Shown: positions 7,810 to 18,827 of the stretch, in pieces | Numbering within the stretch: position 1 is the stretch's first letter | Layout: the number at the start of each line of letters is the position of its first letter | DNA from: Kitasatospora herbaricolor | GTDB taxonomy: Bacteria; Actinomycetota; Actinomycetes; Streptomycetales; Streptomycetaceae | DNA length: 64,000 bases | Direction: 5' to 3' | Assembly (NCBI RefSeq): GCF_030813695.1 | Contig: NZ_JAUSVA010000002.1 | Location: forward strand, 5,580,001 to 5,644,000 | Program-made: the position numbers and the translations under genes | Notes under the pieces: generated by a model | Database searches by the model: none | What the model saw: the letters and a program-made list of their open reading frames with translations, nothing else | Told to the model about the DNA's origin: nothing

Positions 7810-8164
7810 CCCGTCCGGGCCGGTACCGGCCCGTCGGCGGCTCGCAGCGCCCTCCTGAGCGCTCCCGGACACCCCGGACGCAGACACACCTCCGGGCCCC
7901 TCGGGAGCCCGCCGCCCGCCGGCGCCCGCGCCGCGACCCGCTCACGGCACCGACCGCGGCGGGCCGGGTAGGCCAATCGGAAACCACCGGACGGCTGCCG
8001 GGATAGCCACGGTTTCCGCGGGGTATGTCACTGTTCGGCAGCATTCGTCACCATCGGTGAGTCGGCCGTTCCGGCGGATCCGGTCGTGACCTGGGATCGG
8101 CCACGACATTCCGCGCCCCGGCACCCCGCCGAGGTGCGCAGCCCGAGAGGCGGAGGCCCCGTCG
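7810..8164. other. Intergenic region upstream of phosphatase A
   Basis: 355 bp. The first 160 bp are G+C-rich with no recognisable element. Base composition relaxes from about 7990 to 8060, which probably holds the promoter of the next gene, but no -35/-10 pair is convincing. GGAGG at 8152-8156 is the ribosome-binding site. Confidence 0.5.
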
Positions 8165-10936
8165 GTGTCGAGTACGGGTAATGGCGAGGGAGAACGACGA
8201 GCCCAGGGCCTTCCCCGACGGGGGCCGCGGCACGTGGCCCCCACCGGCCTGGGCCCGCTGCGCCGCGCGCAGGCGGGAGGCGCCTCCGCGCGGGCCCGGC
8301 TGCGCTCCGGCACCCGGGCCGCGGGCCCGGCCGCCCGCCGCCGCGAGGACACGGCCGGCCCCCGCACCACGCTGCCCCTCGTCCACCCGGGGCCCCCGAC
8401 GGTGGGCACCCGGGGCGGTCCCGGGCTGGCGTTCCCCGACACCGGGCCGCCGGTGGAGGGGCCGCCGCTGCGGACCGAGGGCAGCCTCTTCGACGTGGTC
8501 AAGGTGGCCATCGCGATCCTGGACACCTCCGCCCGGGTGGTGCTGTGGAGTCCGGCGGCGGAGGACCTGCTCGGCTGGCCGAGCGAGCTGCTGGTGGGCC
8601 GCCGGATCGACGAACTGCTGGGCGACGAGGAGCAGGTCGCCCGGACCAGGGCGGCGATCCAGGCGACGCTGCGGACCGGTGCCTGGCACGGGCTGACCGA
8701 GATCCGCCACCGGGAGGGCCCCGCGGTCGCCGTCGAGGCCCGGATCTCGCTGCTGGTGGACGGTGACGGCACCCCGTTCCTCCAGGTGGCGCTGACCGAG
8801 GCGCGGGCCCTGCAGGCCGTCGAGCGCGACCTCGCGGTGCGCGACGCCCTGTTCGAGCAGTCCCCGCTGGGCATCGCGGTGCTCGACACCGACCTGCGCT
8901 ACACCGCGGTCAACCAGACCCTGGCCGACATGAACGGCGTCCCGATCGAGGAGCACACCGGCCGGACCACCGGCGAGACGCTGCCCGAGCGGGCCGCCGA
9001 CGAGATCACCGCCATCCAGCGGCAGGTGCTGGCCACCGGCGAGCCCGTCATCGACGTCACCCTGGCCTCCCCGGTGACGGCCCGCGCCGGGTTCCGCTCG
9101 ATCTCCTACAGCCGGATGACCGACCGGGCGGGCCGGGTGCTCGGCATCTCCGGCACCGTGATGGACGTGACCGAGCGGTACCGGGCGGTGGCCAAGGTCG
9201 AGCACGCCCGCCGCCGGCTGTCGCTGCTCAACGAGTTCGGCTCCCGGGTCGGCGACCTGCTGGACGCCGCCCGGATCGCCCAGGAGCTGGCGAGCGCGGT
9301 GGTGCCCCGGCTGACCGACCACGCGGCGGTGATCCTGCTGCAGGCCGTCGCGCACGGGGACGACCTGCCCCGGCACGGTCACGACCGCCGCACCTCCCTG
9401 CTGCAGCTCGGCACCGCCTCGGTCCAGGACGGCCCGGAGGTGGAGGTGATGCTCCGCCGGGGGGCCAGGATCACCTTCGCGGAGGACTCCGCCTGCGGCC
9501 GGGTGCTGCGCACCGGCGTGCCCGAGCTGCTGTCCGGCGCGGACGAGCTGAGCGACGTCACCTACCCGGCCGACCCGAAGATGCAGGCCGCCCAGGAACT
9601 CGGGGTGCACTCGATGCTGGTGGTGCCGCTGCGGGCCCGCGGCATCGTGATCGGCCTGCTGCTGGTCAGCCGGGCCGGCTACCGCGAGGGCTTCGACCGC
9701 GACGACCTCGCCTTCACCGTGGAGCTGGCCGACCGGGCCGGCAGCTCGCTGGACAACGCCCGGCTGTACGCCCGGGAGCGCACCGCGGCGCTCACCCTGC
9801 AGCGCACCCTGCTCCCGCAGCAGGTGCCGCAGCCGACCGGGGTGGAGGTCGCCTACCGGTACGTGCCGGGCAGCAGCGGCACCGAGGTCGGCGGCGACTG
9901 GTTCGACGTCATCCCGCTGCCCGGCGACCGTACTGCGCTGGTGGTCGGCGACGTGATGGGTCACGGCCTGCGGGCCGCCGCCACGATGGGCCGGCTGCGG
10001 ACGGCGGTGCGCACCCTGGCGGGCCTGGACCTGCCGCCGGACGTCCTGCTGCGGCACGTCCACGAGCTGACCGACGACCTCGCCCAGAGCCCGGACGAGG
10101 CCCTGCTGGCGACCTGCATCTACGCCGTCTTCGACCCGGCGACGGCCCGGCTGGTGGTCGCCAAGGCCGGGCACATCCCGCCGGTGCTGATCGTCCCGAG
10201 GGAGGCCGCCGAGGAGCCGACCCGCACCGGCGGCCCGCTGCCGGGCGGGGTCGGCCGGGTGCTGGAGCTGCCCTCGGGGGCGCCGCTCGGGGTCGGCGGG
10301 GTGCCCTTCGAATCGGTCGAGCTGAAGATCCCGGAGGGCAGTCTGCTGGCGCTCTGCACCGACGGGCTGGTGGAGTCCCGCGACAAGGACCTCGACGTCG
10401 GCCTGGGCCGGCTGCTGACGGTGCTGGAGGAGCCGTACGCGTCCATCCAGCAGGCCTGCGAGGCGGTGCTGGGCACCATGGAGCAGGGCCGGGAGCCCGA
10501 CGACGTCGCCCTGCTGCTGGCCCGGCTGGGCCACGGGCAGGCCGGCACCCCCACGGCCGGCTGGACCCTGCCGGCCGAGCCGACCGCCGTCGCCCGGGCG
10601 CGCCGGCTGGTCCGGGCCACCCTGGCCGAGTGGGGCGTGGAGGAGCTCACCGACACGGCCGAGCTGCTGGTCAGCGAACTGGTCACCAATTCCGTCCGCT
10701 ATGCGAGCGCACCGATCGGCGTCCGGTTGACGCTGGGCAACACCCTGCTGGTGGAGATCTCCGACCCGCTGCCCGACCCGCCCCGGGAGCGGCACGCGGC
10801 GGAGGCCGACGAGGGCGGCCGGGGGCTGGAACTCGTCCGCCGGATGGCCCTTCGCTGGGGGGCGCGGGCCGAAGGAATCGGCAAGGTCGTCTGGTTCGAA
10901 CAGGCGCTCCCGGGTATGGAGCCGGACGAGAGGTGA
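8165..10936 (+). CDS. PAS/PAS/GAF/SpoIIE phosphatase with C-terminal RsbW-like ATPase domain (A)
   Basis: 923 residues from GTG 8165 (GGAGG 8 nt upstream). Codons before about 8235 have weak G/C bias, so a later start is possible. After a disordered Arg/Pro-rich tail come PAS domains (about 105-215 and 222-330), a GAF domain (about 345-515) and a PP2C-type SpoIIE domain with GGDWFDVI at 576-583, GDVMGHGLRAA at 595 and CTDGLVESRD. The HATPase_c domain near the end (ELLVSELVTNSVRYA, DEGGRGLELV) has the N and G boxes of anti-sigma kinases. Such proteins dephosphorylate anti-anti-sigma factors (RsbU/OsaC type) and may also act on them with the kinase-like domain. There is no membrane segment. No sigma or anti-anti-sigma gene lies nearby. 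Confidence 0.92.
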   Translation: MSSTGNGEGERRAQGLPRRGPRHVAPTGLGPLRRAQAGGASARARLRSGTRAAGPAARRREDTAGPRTTLPLVHPGPPTVGTRGGPGLAFPDTGPPVEGPPLRTEGSLFDVVKVAIAILDTSARVVLWSPAAEDLLGWPSELLVGRRIDELLGDEEQVARTRAAIQATLRTGAWHGLTEIRHREGPAVAVEARISLLVDGDGTPFLQVALTEARALQAVERDLAVRDALFEQSPLGIAVLDTDLRYTAVNQTLADMNGVPIEEHTGRTTGETLPERAADEITAIQRQVLATGEPVIDVTLASPVTARAGFRSISYSRMTDRAGRVLGISGTVMDVTERYRAVAKVEHARRRLSLLNEFGSRVGDLLDAARIAQELASAVVPRLTDHAAVILLQAVAHGDDLPRHGHDRRTSLLQLGTASVQDGPEVEVMLRRGARITFAEDSACGRVLRTGVPELLSGADELSDVTYPADPKMQAAQELGVHSMLVVPLRARGIVIGLLLVSRAGYREGFDRDDLAFTVELADRAGSSLDNARLYARERTAALTLQRTLLPQQVPQPTGVEVAYRYVPGSSGTEVGGDWFDVIPLPGDRTALVVGDVMGHGLRAAATMGRLRTAVRTLAGLDLPPDVLLRHVHELTDDLAQSPDEALLATCIYAVFDPATARLVVAKAGHIPPVLIVPREAAEEPTRTGGPLPGGVGRVLELPSGAPLGVGGVPFESVELKIPEGSLLALCTDGLVESRDKDLDVGLGRLLTVLEEPYASIQQACEAVLGTMEQGREPDDVALLLARLGHGQAGTPTAGWTLPAEPTAVARARRLVRATLAEWGVEELTDTAELLVSELVTNSVRYASAPIGVRLTLGNTLLVEISDPLPDPPRERHAAEADEGGRGLELVRRMALRWGARAEGIGKVVWFEQALPGMEPDER

Positions 10937-11154
10937 CGCGAGTAGATCGGGACATGACATGGCGTACGGCGGTCCGAGGGGGCGCGCACGACAGCAGGGG
11001 GCGCGGGCGTGGCATTGTGGTTGCGCGGGCGTCCGGACAAAAACCTTCGCCCGATCTGATGTTGTGATGTTGAGGGCGTGTGCGCTCACCCCTCGATGAT
11101 GAATACTCGGTCTTCTCGACATCCGGACGGTCGCGGGTTGGAGGGGTCGGTCCG

Positions 11155-13719
11155 TTGAACAGCACCCCGGCGCGGAGCGCGCCGATCAGCAGCGGTCATG
11201 TCGCCGTGCCCGGACAGTCCACCGCTCCCGGCGGACTGCCGAGGCCCGCGCCCGCGAACCTGGCCCGCTGGGGCCACGGCCAGCCCGGATCGATCTACGA
11301 CTACATCCGCGTCGCCACCTTCGCGATCGGCCCGGACGGCCGGATCAGCCAGTGGAGCGACCGCGCCGCCGAGTTCTTCGGCCTGCCCGCCGCCGAGGCG
11401 GTCGGCGCCGACCCGATCACCACCTTCGTGCCGCGCGAGCTCTGGGCCCGCGGCCGGGCCAGGCTGGAGAACATCCTCCGCGGCGAGGAGTGGGTCGGCA
11501 CCGCCCCCTATCGCGACGCCACCGGCGCCGAGAGCCTCGCCGAGCTGTACCTGATGCCCGACAGCGCACTGCCCGCCTCCGGCGCGACCTGCCTGGCCGT
11601 CGACCTCGGCCGGCTGCGCCGGATCGAGACCGACCTGGCGGCCTCGGAGGCCGTCTTCGGGCAGACCCCGACCGGGTTCGTGCTCTTCGACGCCCGGCTG
11701 CGCCTGCAGCGCGTCAACGACGCCTTCGCCTCCGGCGTCGGCCTCGGCCCCGGCGACCTGGAGGGCCTCACCCCGTACGACCTCTTCCCGCCCTCCGAGG
11801 CCGACCGCCTGGCCGCCGCCCTGCGCAAGGTGCTGGACAGCGGCGAGCCCGTGTTCGACCTGCGCTTCCACGCCCCCGCCGTCGAGGGCAACCGGCTCTG
11901 GGCCATCTCGCTCTACCGCCTCGACGGCGGGGGCGGGCAGCCGATGGGCGTCGCCGGGCAGGTCTCGGACGTCACCAGCCGCCACGTCGCCGAGCGCGAG
12001 GCCGACGGGGTCCGGCGCAATCTCGCACTGCTCAACGAGGCCAGCGCGCACATCGGCTCGACCCTCGACCTGGAGACCACCGCCAAGGAACTGCTGGACG
12101 TCGTCGTCCCGCCGTTCTGCGACCTGGCCACCGTCGACCTCTACACCGCGCTGCTGACCGGCGAGAACGCCCCGCGGTCGGCCCGGCTCGGCGAGCCGGT
12201 GCTCACCGACGGCTGCGGCGAGCTGCGCCGGGTCGCCGTCTCCAGCGTGGTCGGCGGCGCCTCCTCGGTGCTCGGCTCGGTGGCCGGGTTCCCGGTGGCC
12301 GAGGCCGGCGGCACGCTCTGTTACCCGCGCCGCTCCCCGCACGCCCGGGCCCTGCGCACCGGGCGCAGCGTCGCCCCCGAGCCGGGGCCGGACCCGCTGC
12401 TGCGCTCCACCCTGATCGTCCCGCTGGTCGCCCGGGACCAGGTGCTCGGCCTGGTCCAGCTCTCCCGCGCGATCGGCAGCGAGCCCTTCGACGCCCGCGA
12501 CGTCGCGATCGCCGAGGAACTGGTCGCCCGCGCCGCCGTCTGCATCGACAACGCCCGGCTGTACCGCCGTGAGCACGAGCGCGCGCTGATCCTGCAGCGC
12601 AGCCTGCTGCCCCCGGGCAACCCGGCCGCCAGCGGCCTGGAGATCGCCTGTCGCTACCTGCCCAGCAACAACAACACCGAGGTCGGCGGCGACTGGTTCG
12701 ACATCATCCCGCTGCCCGGCAACCGCACCGCCCTGGTGATCGGCGACGTGATGGGCCGCGGCCTGCGGGCCGCCGTCGCGATGGGCCAGCTGCGCACCGC
12801 GGTCCGGACCCTCGCGATGCTCGACCTCGACCCCGCCGAGGTGCTCACCGCCCTGGACGAGATCGCCCGCGGGCTCGGCGACGACTCCGCCCCGGCCGCC
12901 GGCACCACCCCGTACGGCCGGCTCACCTCGCCCGCCGACGAGGAGGCCCGCGAGGTCTACCTGGCCACCTGCGTGTACGCCGTCTTCGACGCCGTCACCC
13001 GGCGGTGCGTCTTCGCCAACGCCGGCCACCTGCCGCCGGTCCTGCTCAGCCCCGGCGAGAGCGCCCGGATGCTCGACGTCCCGCCCGGCCTGCCGCTCGG
13101 CGTCGGCGGCGAGCCCTTCGAGGAGGTCGAGCTGACCCTCCCGGACGGCGCCCTGCTCGGCCTGTACACCGACGGCCTGGTCGAGTCCCGCAAGCACCAG
13201 CTGGACGAGGGCCTGCGCGCCTTCCGGCAGGCGCTGTCGGCCGGCGCCAAGAGCCTGGAGGACCTCTGCGACCACGTCCTCGGCGAGCTCAACCCGCACC
13301 ACGGCGAGGACGACATCGCCCTGCTGATGGCCAAGGTGCACGCCTTCCCCGAGGACTCCGTCGGCGACTGGCGCCTGCCGCCCGAGCCGACCTCGGTCGC
13401 CAAGGCCCGCGAGCTGGCCTGCAGCTGGCTGCTGGCCCGCGGCCTGGACGAGCTGGTCGACACCACCGAGCTGCTGGTCAGCGAGCTGGTGACGAACGCC
13501 CTGCGGCACGGCCGGGGCGACATCCGGCTGCGGCTGCTGCGCGACCGGACGGTGGTCTGCGAGGTCTGGGACGACGGCTACGCGCAGCCCCGCCAGCGCC
13601 GCGCCCAGGAGACCGACGAGGGCGGCCGCGGCCTGCAGCTGGTCAGTCTGCTCGCGGAGCGCTGGGGCAGTCGCCGCACCCCCAAGGGCAAGATCGTCTG
13701 GTTCGAGTTGAGCCCCTGA
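11155..13719 (+). CDS. PAS/GAF/SpoIIE phosphatase with C-terminal RsbW-like ATPase domain (B), paralogue of A
   Basis: 854 residues if started at TTG 11155, which has GGAGGGG 8 nt upstream. GTG 11080 is in frame, but codons 11080-11154 lack the usual G/C third-position bias and look like leader. The order matches protein A: two PAS domains (SIYDYIRVATFAIGPDGRISQWSDRAAEFFG, then ETDLAASEAVFGQTPTGFVLF), GAF, SpoIIE with GGDWFDII at 511-518, GDVMGRGLRAA and YTDGLVESR, then HATPase_c with ELLVSELVTNALRHG and DEGGRGLQLV. Sequence identity to A is obvious over the whole phosphatase and ATPase part, so the pair arose by tandem duplication. It lies 218 bp after A. Probable role: a partner-switch regulator of an alternative sigma factor, with the signal read by the PAS/GAF part. 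Confidence 0.9.
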   Translation: MNSTPARSAPISSGHVAVPGQSTAPGGLPRPAPANLARWGHGQPGSIYDYIRVATFAIGPDGRISQWSDRAAEFFGLPAAEAVGADPITTFVPRELWARGRARLENILRGEEWVGTAPYRDATGAESLAELYLMPDSALPASGATCLAVDLGRLRRIETDLAASEAVFGQTPTGFVLFDARLRLQRVNDAFASGVGLGPGDLEGLTPYDLFPPSEADRLAAALRKVLDSGEPVFDLRFHAPAVEGNRLWAISLYRLDGGGGQPMGVAGQVSDVTSRHVAEREADGVRRNLALLNEASAHIGSTLDLETTAKELLDVVVPPFCDLATVDLYTALLTGENAPRSARLGEPVLTDGCGELRRVAVSSVVGGASSVLGSVAGFPVAEAGGTLCYPRRSPHARALRTGRSVAPEPGPDPLLRSTLIVPLVARDQVLGLVQLSRAIGSEPFDARDVAIAEELVARAAVCIDNARLYRREHERALILQRSLLPPGNPAASGLEIACRYLPSNNNTEVGGDWFDIIPLPGNRTALVIGDVMGRGLRAAVAMGQLRTAVRTLAMLDLDPAEVLTALDEIARGLGDDSAPAAGTTPYGRLTSPADEEAREVYLATCVYAVFDAVTRRCVFANAGHLPPVLLSPGESARMLDVPPGLPLGVGGEPFEEVELTLPDGALLGLYTDGLVESRKHQLDEGLRAFRQALSAGAKSLEDLCDHVLGELNPHHGEDDIALLMAKVHAFPEDSVGDWRLPPEPTSVAKARELACSWLLARGLDELVDTTELLVSELVTNALRHGRGDIRLRLLRDRTVVCEVWDDGYAQPRQRRAQETDEGGRGLQLVSLLAERWGSRRTPKGKIVWFELSP

Positions 13720-13852
13720 CCGGCGCGGCGGCCCGCCGGCCGCCCCTCGCCGGCCGCCCGGCCCGCCGCACCCCGGCTGTCCGCCACGCGGGTGCTTCGG
13801 CGCGGCCGTCCGCCGTGTCGGGCCCGCGCCCGGCGCCGCCGTCGCGTTGAGT

Positions 13853-13880
13853 GGTGACCCACCCCGGTCATCGGGTCACC
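13853..13880. promoter_or_regulatory. Inverted repeat GGTGACCC-N12-GGGTCACC
   Basis: Two perfect 8-bp arms (13853-13860, 13873-13880) end 22 bp before the LpqW-like start codon. It could be an operator or an mRNA hairpin in the leader. The GGTGACC/GGTCACC pair recurs in the hairpin near 54872. Confidence 0.45.
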
Positions 13881-13902
13881 CGACCAGCCGACGGAGCCGA
13901 GC

Positions 13903-15792
13903 ATGCGCGCCCGCCAGATCACCGCCGCAGCCGCCGCGCTGCTCCTCACCGGCATGCTGGCCGGCTGTTCGGACGACCCGGCGCCTACCGCCGTGGCCGC
14001 CTCCGACGTCAGCGCCGCCGACCGCGCCCAGGTCCGCGAGGGGGGCACCCTGCGCTGGGCCGTCGACGCCGTCCCCAGCACGCTCAACGTGTACCAGCCG
14101 GCGGCCACCGCCGACTCCGAGCTGATCGCCCGGGCCGTGCTGCCCTCGCTCTTCCGCTTCGACGAGCACGCCCGCCCCACCGCCGACCCGGACTACCTGC
14201 TCTCCGCCGAGTCCACCCCGGCCGGGCAGACCCCGCAGGTCGTCACCTACCGGCTCAACCCCAAGGCGGTCTGGAGCGACGGCACCCCGCTCTCGGTCGC
14301 CGACTTCAGCGCCCAGCGCAGCGCCCTGGCCGGGGTGAACCCGGCCTACCAGGCGGCCCGGCCGGCCGGGTACGACGCGATCGACTCGATCACCCAGGGC
14401 GCCGGCCCCGGCGAGGTCAAGGTCACCTTCAAGCAGCCCTACGGGCAGTGGCGGGCGCTCTTCGGCCCGCTCTACCCGGCCTCCGCCACCGGCTCCCCGG
14501 AGGCGTTCAACCAACCGCTCGCGGGGGAGTTCCACACCTCCGGCGGACCTTTCCTGCTCGCCGACTGGGACCGGACGGCGGGCCGGGCGGCGCTGGTCCG
14601 CAATCCGAAGTGGTGGGGCGACGCGCCGAAGGCCGAGCGGATCGACTTCCTCGCCACCCCCGCGGCCGCCCGGCTGGACGCCCTCGACCAGGGCAAGCTC
14701 GACATCGCGACGCTCACCGAGGCGGTCGACCGGGCCGGCGGTCCGGAGCCCGCGCTCGCCCAGGCCGCGGCCACCACCGTGCCGTCCGGGGCCGCCGTAC
14801 CGTCCTCGCAGACTGCGGCGTCCGTCTCCGTCTCCGCCTCCGCCTCCGCCTCCGCCTCCGCCTCCGCCTCCGCCTCCGCGCCCTCGGCCGCAGCCGCGCC
14901 GCCCGACTCGGCCGGCGTCGCGCTGGCCGTGGCCTCCGCGCAGGCGCTCAAGCGGGCCGAGTCCCTGCCCGGGCTCTCGCTGCACCGGGCGGCCGCCCCG
15001 GCCCTCACCGAACTCACCCTCAACGCGTCCCGGGCGCCGCTCACCGACCCGGCCGTCCGCCGGGCGCTGGCCCGGGCCGTCGACCGCCGCAAGACCGCCG
15101 ACGCCGCCCTCACCCCGCTCGGCCTGCCGGCCACCCCGCTCGGCAACCACCTGCTGGCGGTCGGCCAGGACGGGTACCAGGACAACAGCGGCGCGGCCGG
15201 GGACGTCCCGGCGACCCGGCTGCTGGACGAGGCCGGCTGGAAGAGCGCGGGCTCCGGCACCCGGTCCAAGGACGGCAAGGAGCTCAGCCTCACCCTGCTG
15301 CTGCCCGAGGGCTCGGCCACCGCCCGGCGCACCGCCGAGGCGCTGACCGCGGACCTGGCCGGGGCCGGCATCGCGCTGCACTCCAAGGCCGTCCCCGTCG
15401 ACAGCTTCGTCAGCGGCCCGCTGGCCGCGGGCGACTTCGACCTCGCCCTGTTCTCCTGGCCCGCCACCGCCTCCCCGGCCACCGACGAGCGGGCCGTCTA
15501 CGCCAAGCCGCAGCCCGGTCCGGACGGCGCCCCGAGGCTCGGCTCCAACTACGCCCGGACCGGCACCGCGGAGATCGACCTCCTCTTCGACCGGGCCGCG
15601 GCCGAACTCGACCCGGCCGCCGAGCGCTCCCTGCTCCAGCAGGCCGACGCCCGGATCTGGGAGCTGGGCCACTCCGTCCCGCTCTACCAGCGCCCCGACC
15701 TGGTCGCCGTCCGCAACGGCGTGGCCGGCGCGGGAGCGTACGGCTTCGCCCGGCCGCGCTACCAGGACCTCGGATTCCTGGCCACGACCTGA
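13903..15792 (+). CDS. LpqW-like lipoprotein (family 5 substrate-binding fold without transporter)
   Basis: 629 residues. A lipoprotein signal ends at LAGC (Cys22). The SBP_bac_5 fold is visible from GGTLRWAVDAVPSTLNVYQP through AVWSDGTPLSVADFSAQ, RRALARAVDRRKT and EAGWKSAGSG to the C-terminal HSVPLYQRPDLVAVRNGV. No permease or ATPase genes are attached, and it directly precedes typA. In M. tuberculosis lpqW, encoding a lipoprotein of this fold and about this length, also neighbours typA and steers phosphatidylinositol mannoside/lipomannan synthesis. Orthology is therefore likely, but the function here is inference. A Ser-Ala linker encoded by a hexanucleotide repeat interrupts the middle (about residues 306-325). 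The EGGTLRW N-terminus suggests a true ligand cleft. Confidence 0.82.
   Translation: MRARQITAAAAALLLTGMLAGCSDDPAPTAVAASDVSAADRAQVREGGTLRWAVDAVPSTLNVYQPAATADSELIARAVLPSLFRFDEHARPTADPDYLLSAESTPAGQTPQVVTYRLNPKAVWSDGTPLSVADFSAQRSALAGVNPAYQAARPAGYDAIDSITQGAGPGEVKVTFKQPYGQWRALFGPLYPASATGSPEAFNQPLAGEFHTSGGPFLLADWDRTAGRAALVRNPKWWGDAPKAERIDFLATPAAARLDALDQGKLDIATLTEAVDRAGGPEPALAQAAATTVPSGAAVPSSQTAASVSVSASASASASASASASAPSAAAAPPDSAGVALAVASAQALKRAESLPGLSLHRAAAPALTELTLNASRAPLTDPAVRRALARAVDRRKTADAALTPLGLPATPLGNHLLAVGQDGYQDNSGAAGDVPATRLLDEAGWKSAGSGTRSKDGKELSLTLLLPEGSATARRTAEALTADLAGAGIALHSKAVPVDSFVSGPLAAGDFDLALFSWPATASPATDERAVYAKPQPGPDGAPRLGSNYARTGTAEIDLLFDRAAAELDPAAERSLLQQADARIWELGHSVPLYQRPDLVAVRNGVAGAGAYGFARPRYQDLGFLATT
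14836..14877. repeat. In-frame microsatellite, seven copies of GCCTCC
   Basis: Seven exact hexamers preceded by two GTCTCC variants, coding an alternating Ser-Val/Ser-Ala linker inside the LpqW-like lipoprotein. Copy-number change would add or remove Ser-Ala pairs without a frameshift. Confidence 0.95.
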
Positions 15793-16286
15793 CCAATCCC
15801 CACGAACCAATCCCCACGAAAGCGTGAACCCGGACGGGAACCGTGCCGATACGCTGAGTGCCAGGGCCGGACTCCCGCCCGTGGAGCGACGATGACTCGC
15901 GAGAAGATGCCGGACCGGGCCCTTCCGAGCAACTGAAGCTCGCGCCGCCGTTCGCGATCGACGTCGACCTGACCGCCGTCGACCAGTTCCGACCGCTGTC
16001 CGGGCGCGACCGCAGGACGCGGCCCGGAGGCCCTCTCCCGGACCCGTCCGGACGGTCACGACCGTGCCGGGTGACCGACGACACCCCCGCTCCGGGGCCG
16101 GGGGCAAGTGGCCGTTTCGGCCCAGCTGGGTGGTTCCCAGTACCATAGGAGAAAGCCGTGGCGTGTCTGCCCGGCGGGTGGACCGGTAGTAGCAGGCGGA
16201 ACGGGCGGCGGCGATCAACAGGGATCGCAGGTCGGCGTCACGCAGCCGGGCGCCGTAACCCACGACTCCGGGAGAATCCGCTCCGC
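15793..16286. other. Intergenic region upstream of typA
   Basis: 494 bp. TACGCT at 15850-15855 and TACCAT at 16141-16146 resemble -10 elements. A weak 96-residue frame (15858-16148) lacks consistent codon bias and is not called. GTG at 16158, preceded by AGGAGA, opens a frame that runs into typA without a stop. The last 125 bp therefore either encode an optional N-terminal extension or are leader. Confidence 0.55.
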
Positions 16287-18155
<1,869 letters not shown>

Positions 18156-18215
18156 CGCCCGCTCCGGCGTGCTGACGTTCGCCGCGGTGTCCTGACGCCA
18201 CGGTCGTAGCGCCAC

Positions 18216-18260
18216 CGGCCGCCGTCCCGCTCCCCCGACAGGGGAGCGGGACGGCGGCCG
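18216..18260 (+). terminator. Strong terminator after typA
   Basis: A perfect 20-bp stem (18216-18235 with 18241-18260) with a 5-nt loop, followed by TTCTG. It separates typA from the peptide transporter array. Confidence 0.9.
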
Positions 18261-18827
18261 TTCTGCGTGCCCGCGGCGGCGCCGAGGGGCCCGCCCGGGG
18301 GCTCCCGGCCTTCCCGGACCGCCCCGTGCCATCCGATCGGATCGTCCACGGATCGATGGGCCCGTCTGTCGTGTCATGCCCGCGGCGGTTTCTGCTTTGT
18401 GCCCCCCCGGGCGCCGGCGAGGGGCCGCGTTAACCGCAATCCCGACTGTTAAGTGAACGCTGTCTGTTAACGGAGCGCTGTCGACGCGCGTAGCACCTCT
18501 GAGGCCTCTATCACGCCCGAATGTCCGCTGAGCGAACGTGACAATCCGTCATACATGACAACTGTCCGTTTAATACCTGTCTGGCTATGTCTCATATGTC
18601 CGATTTTCGAAACTTACCGACCGTTCATGTGACCTAATTGAGATCCGTATTCGTCACTTTCGTCTCCGTGTGTGACGGATAGTGGGTGCAGTCAGGCTCG
18701 GGCAAGGGTTACGCGCAGGGGTGCGCGCCGAACCTCGAGCGAGGAAGCACCGCCGGCCAGGCGCTGTTGCCGGCCACTCCTTCCGGTGCTCTCCACGTTT
18801 GCAAACACGGATTTCAGGAGGCACACC
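18261..18827 (+). promoter_or_regulatory. Long AT-rich control region of peptide transporter cluster 1
   Basis: 567 bp without a gene. From 18420 to 18670 it is strikingly AT-rich for this chromosome and contains a tandem 18-bp direct repeat (18446-18481), the palindrome GTCAT-AC-ATGAC (18548-18559) and repeated TGACAA (18539, 18556). Several -10-like hexamers occur (TAATAC at 18571, TATGTC at 18586). An AGGAGG ribosome-binding site lies at 18816-18821. This is the most regulator-rich looking stretch in the window, though no individual binding protein can be named. Confidence 0.65.
18446..18481. repeat. Two tandem 18-bp direct repeats (CTGTTAA...GCTGT)
   Basis: CTGTTAAGTGAACGCTGT is followed at once by CTGTTAACGGAGCGCTGT, 15 of 18 positions identical. 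An 18-bp period places both copies on nearly the same face of the helix, as for cooperative binding by a regulator. Confidence 0.75.

Noticed and set aside
8048..11122. Open frame of about 1000 codons antisense to phosphatase A
   Set aside because: It mirrors the G/C third-position bias of the real gene, has no ribosome-binding site and encodes a His/Gln/Arg-rich product without domains. The same applies to the long antisense frames over phosphatase B, the peptide transporters and the S9 peptidase.
11080..11154. Longer N-terminus for phosphatase B from GTG 11080
   Set aside because: Roughly a third of third codon positions are A/T, unlike real genes here, and the spacing of GAGGG to this GTG is too short. 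TTG 11155 has a better ribosome-binding site. It is kept as an alternative only.
15858..16148. 96-codon frame between the LpqW-like gene and typA
   Set aside because: Codon third positions lose the usual bias after the first third, there is no good ribosome-binding site and the product resembles nothing known to me.
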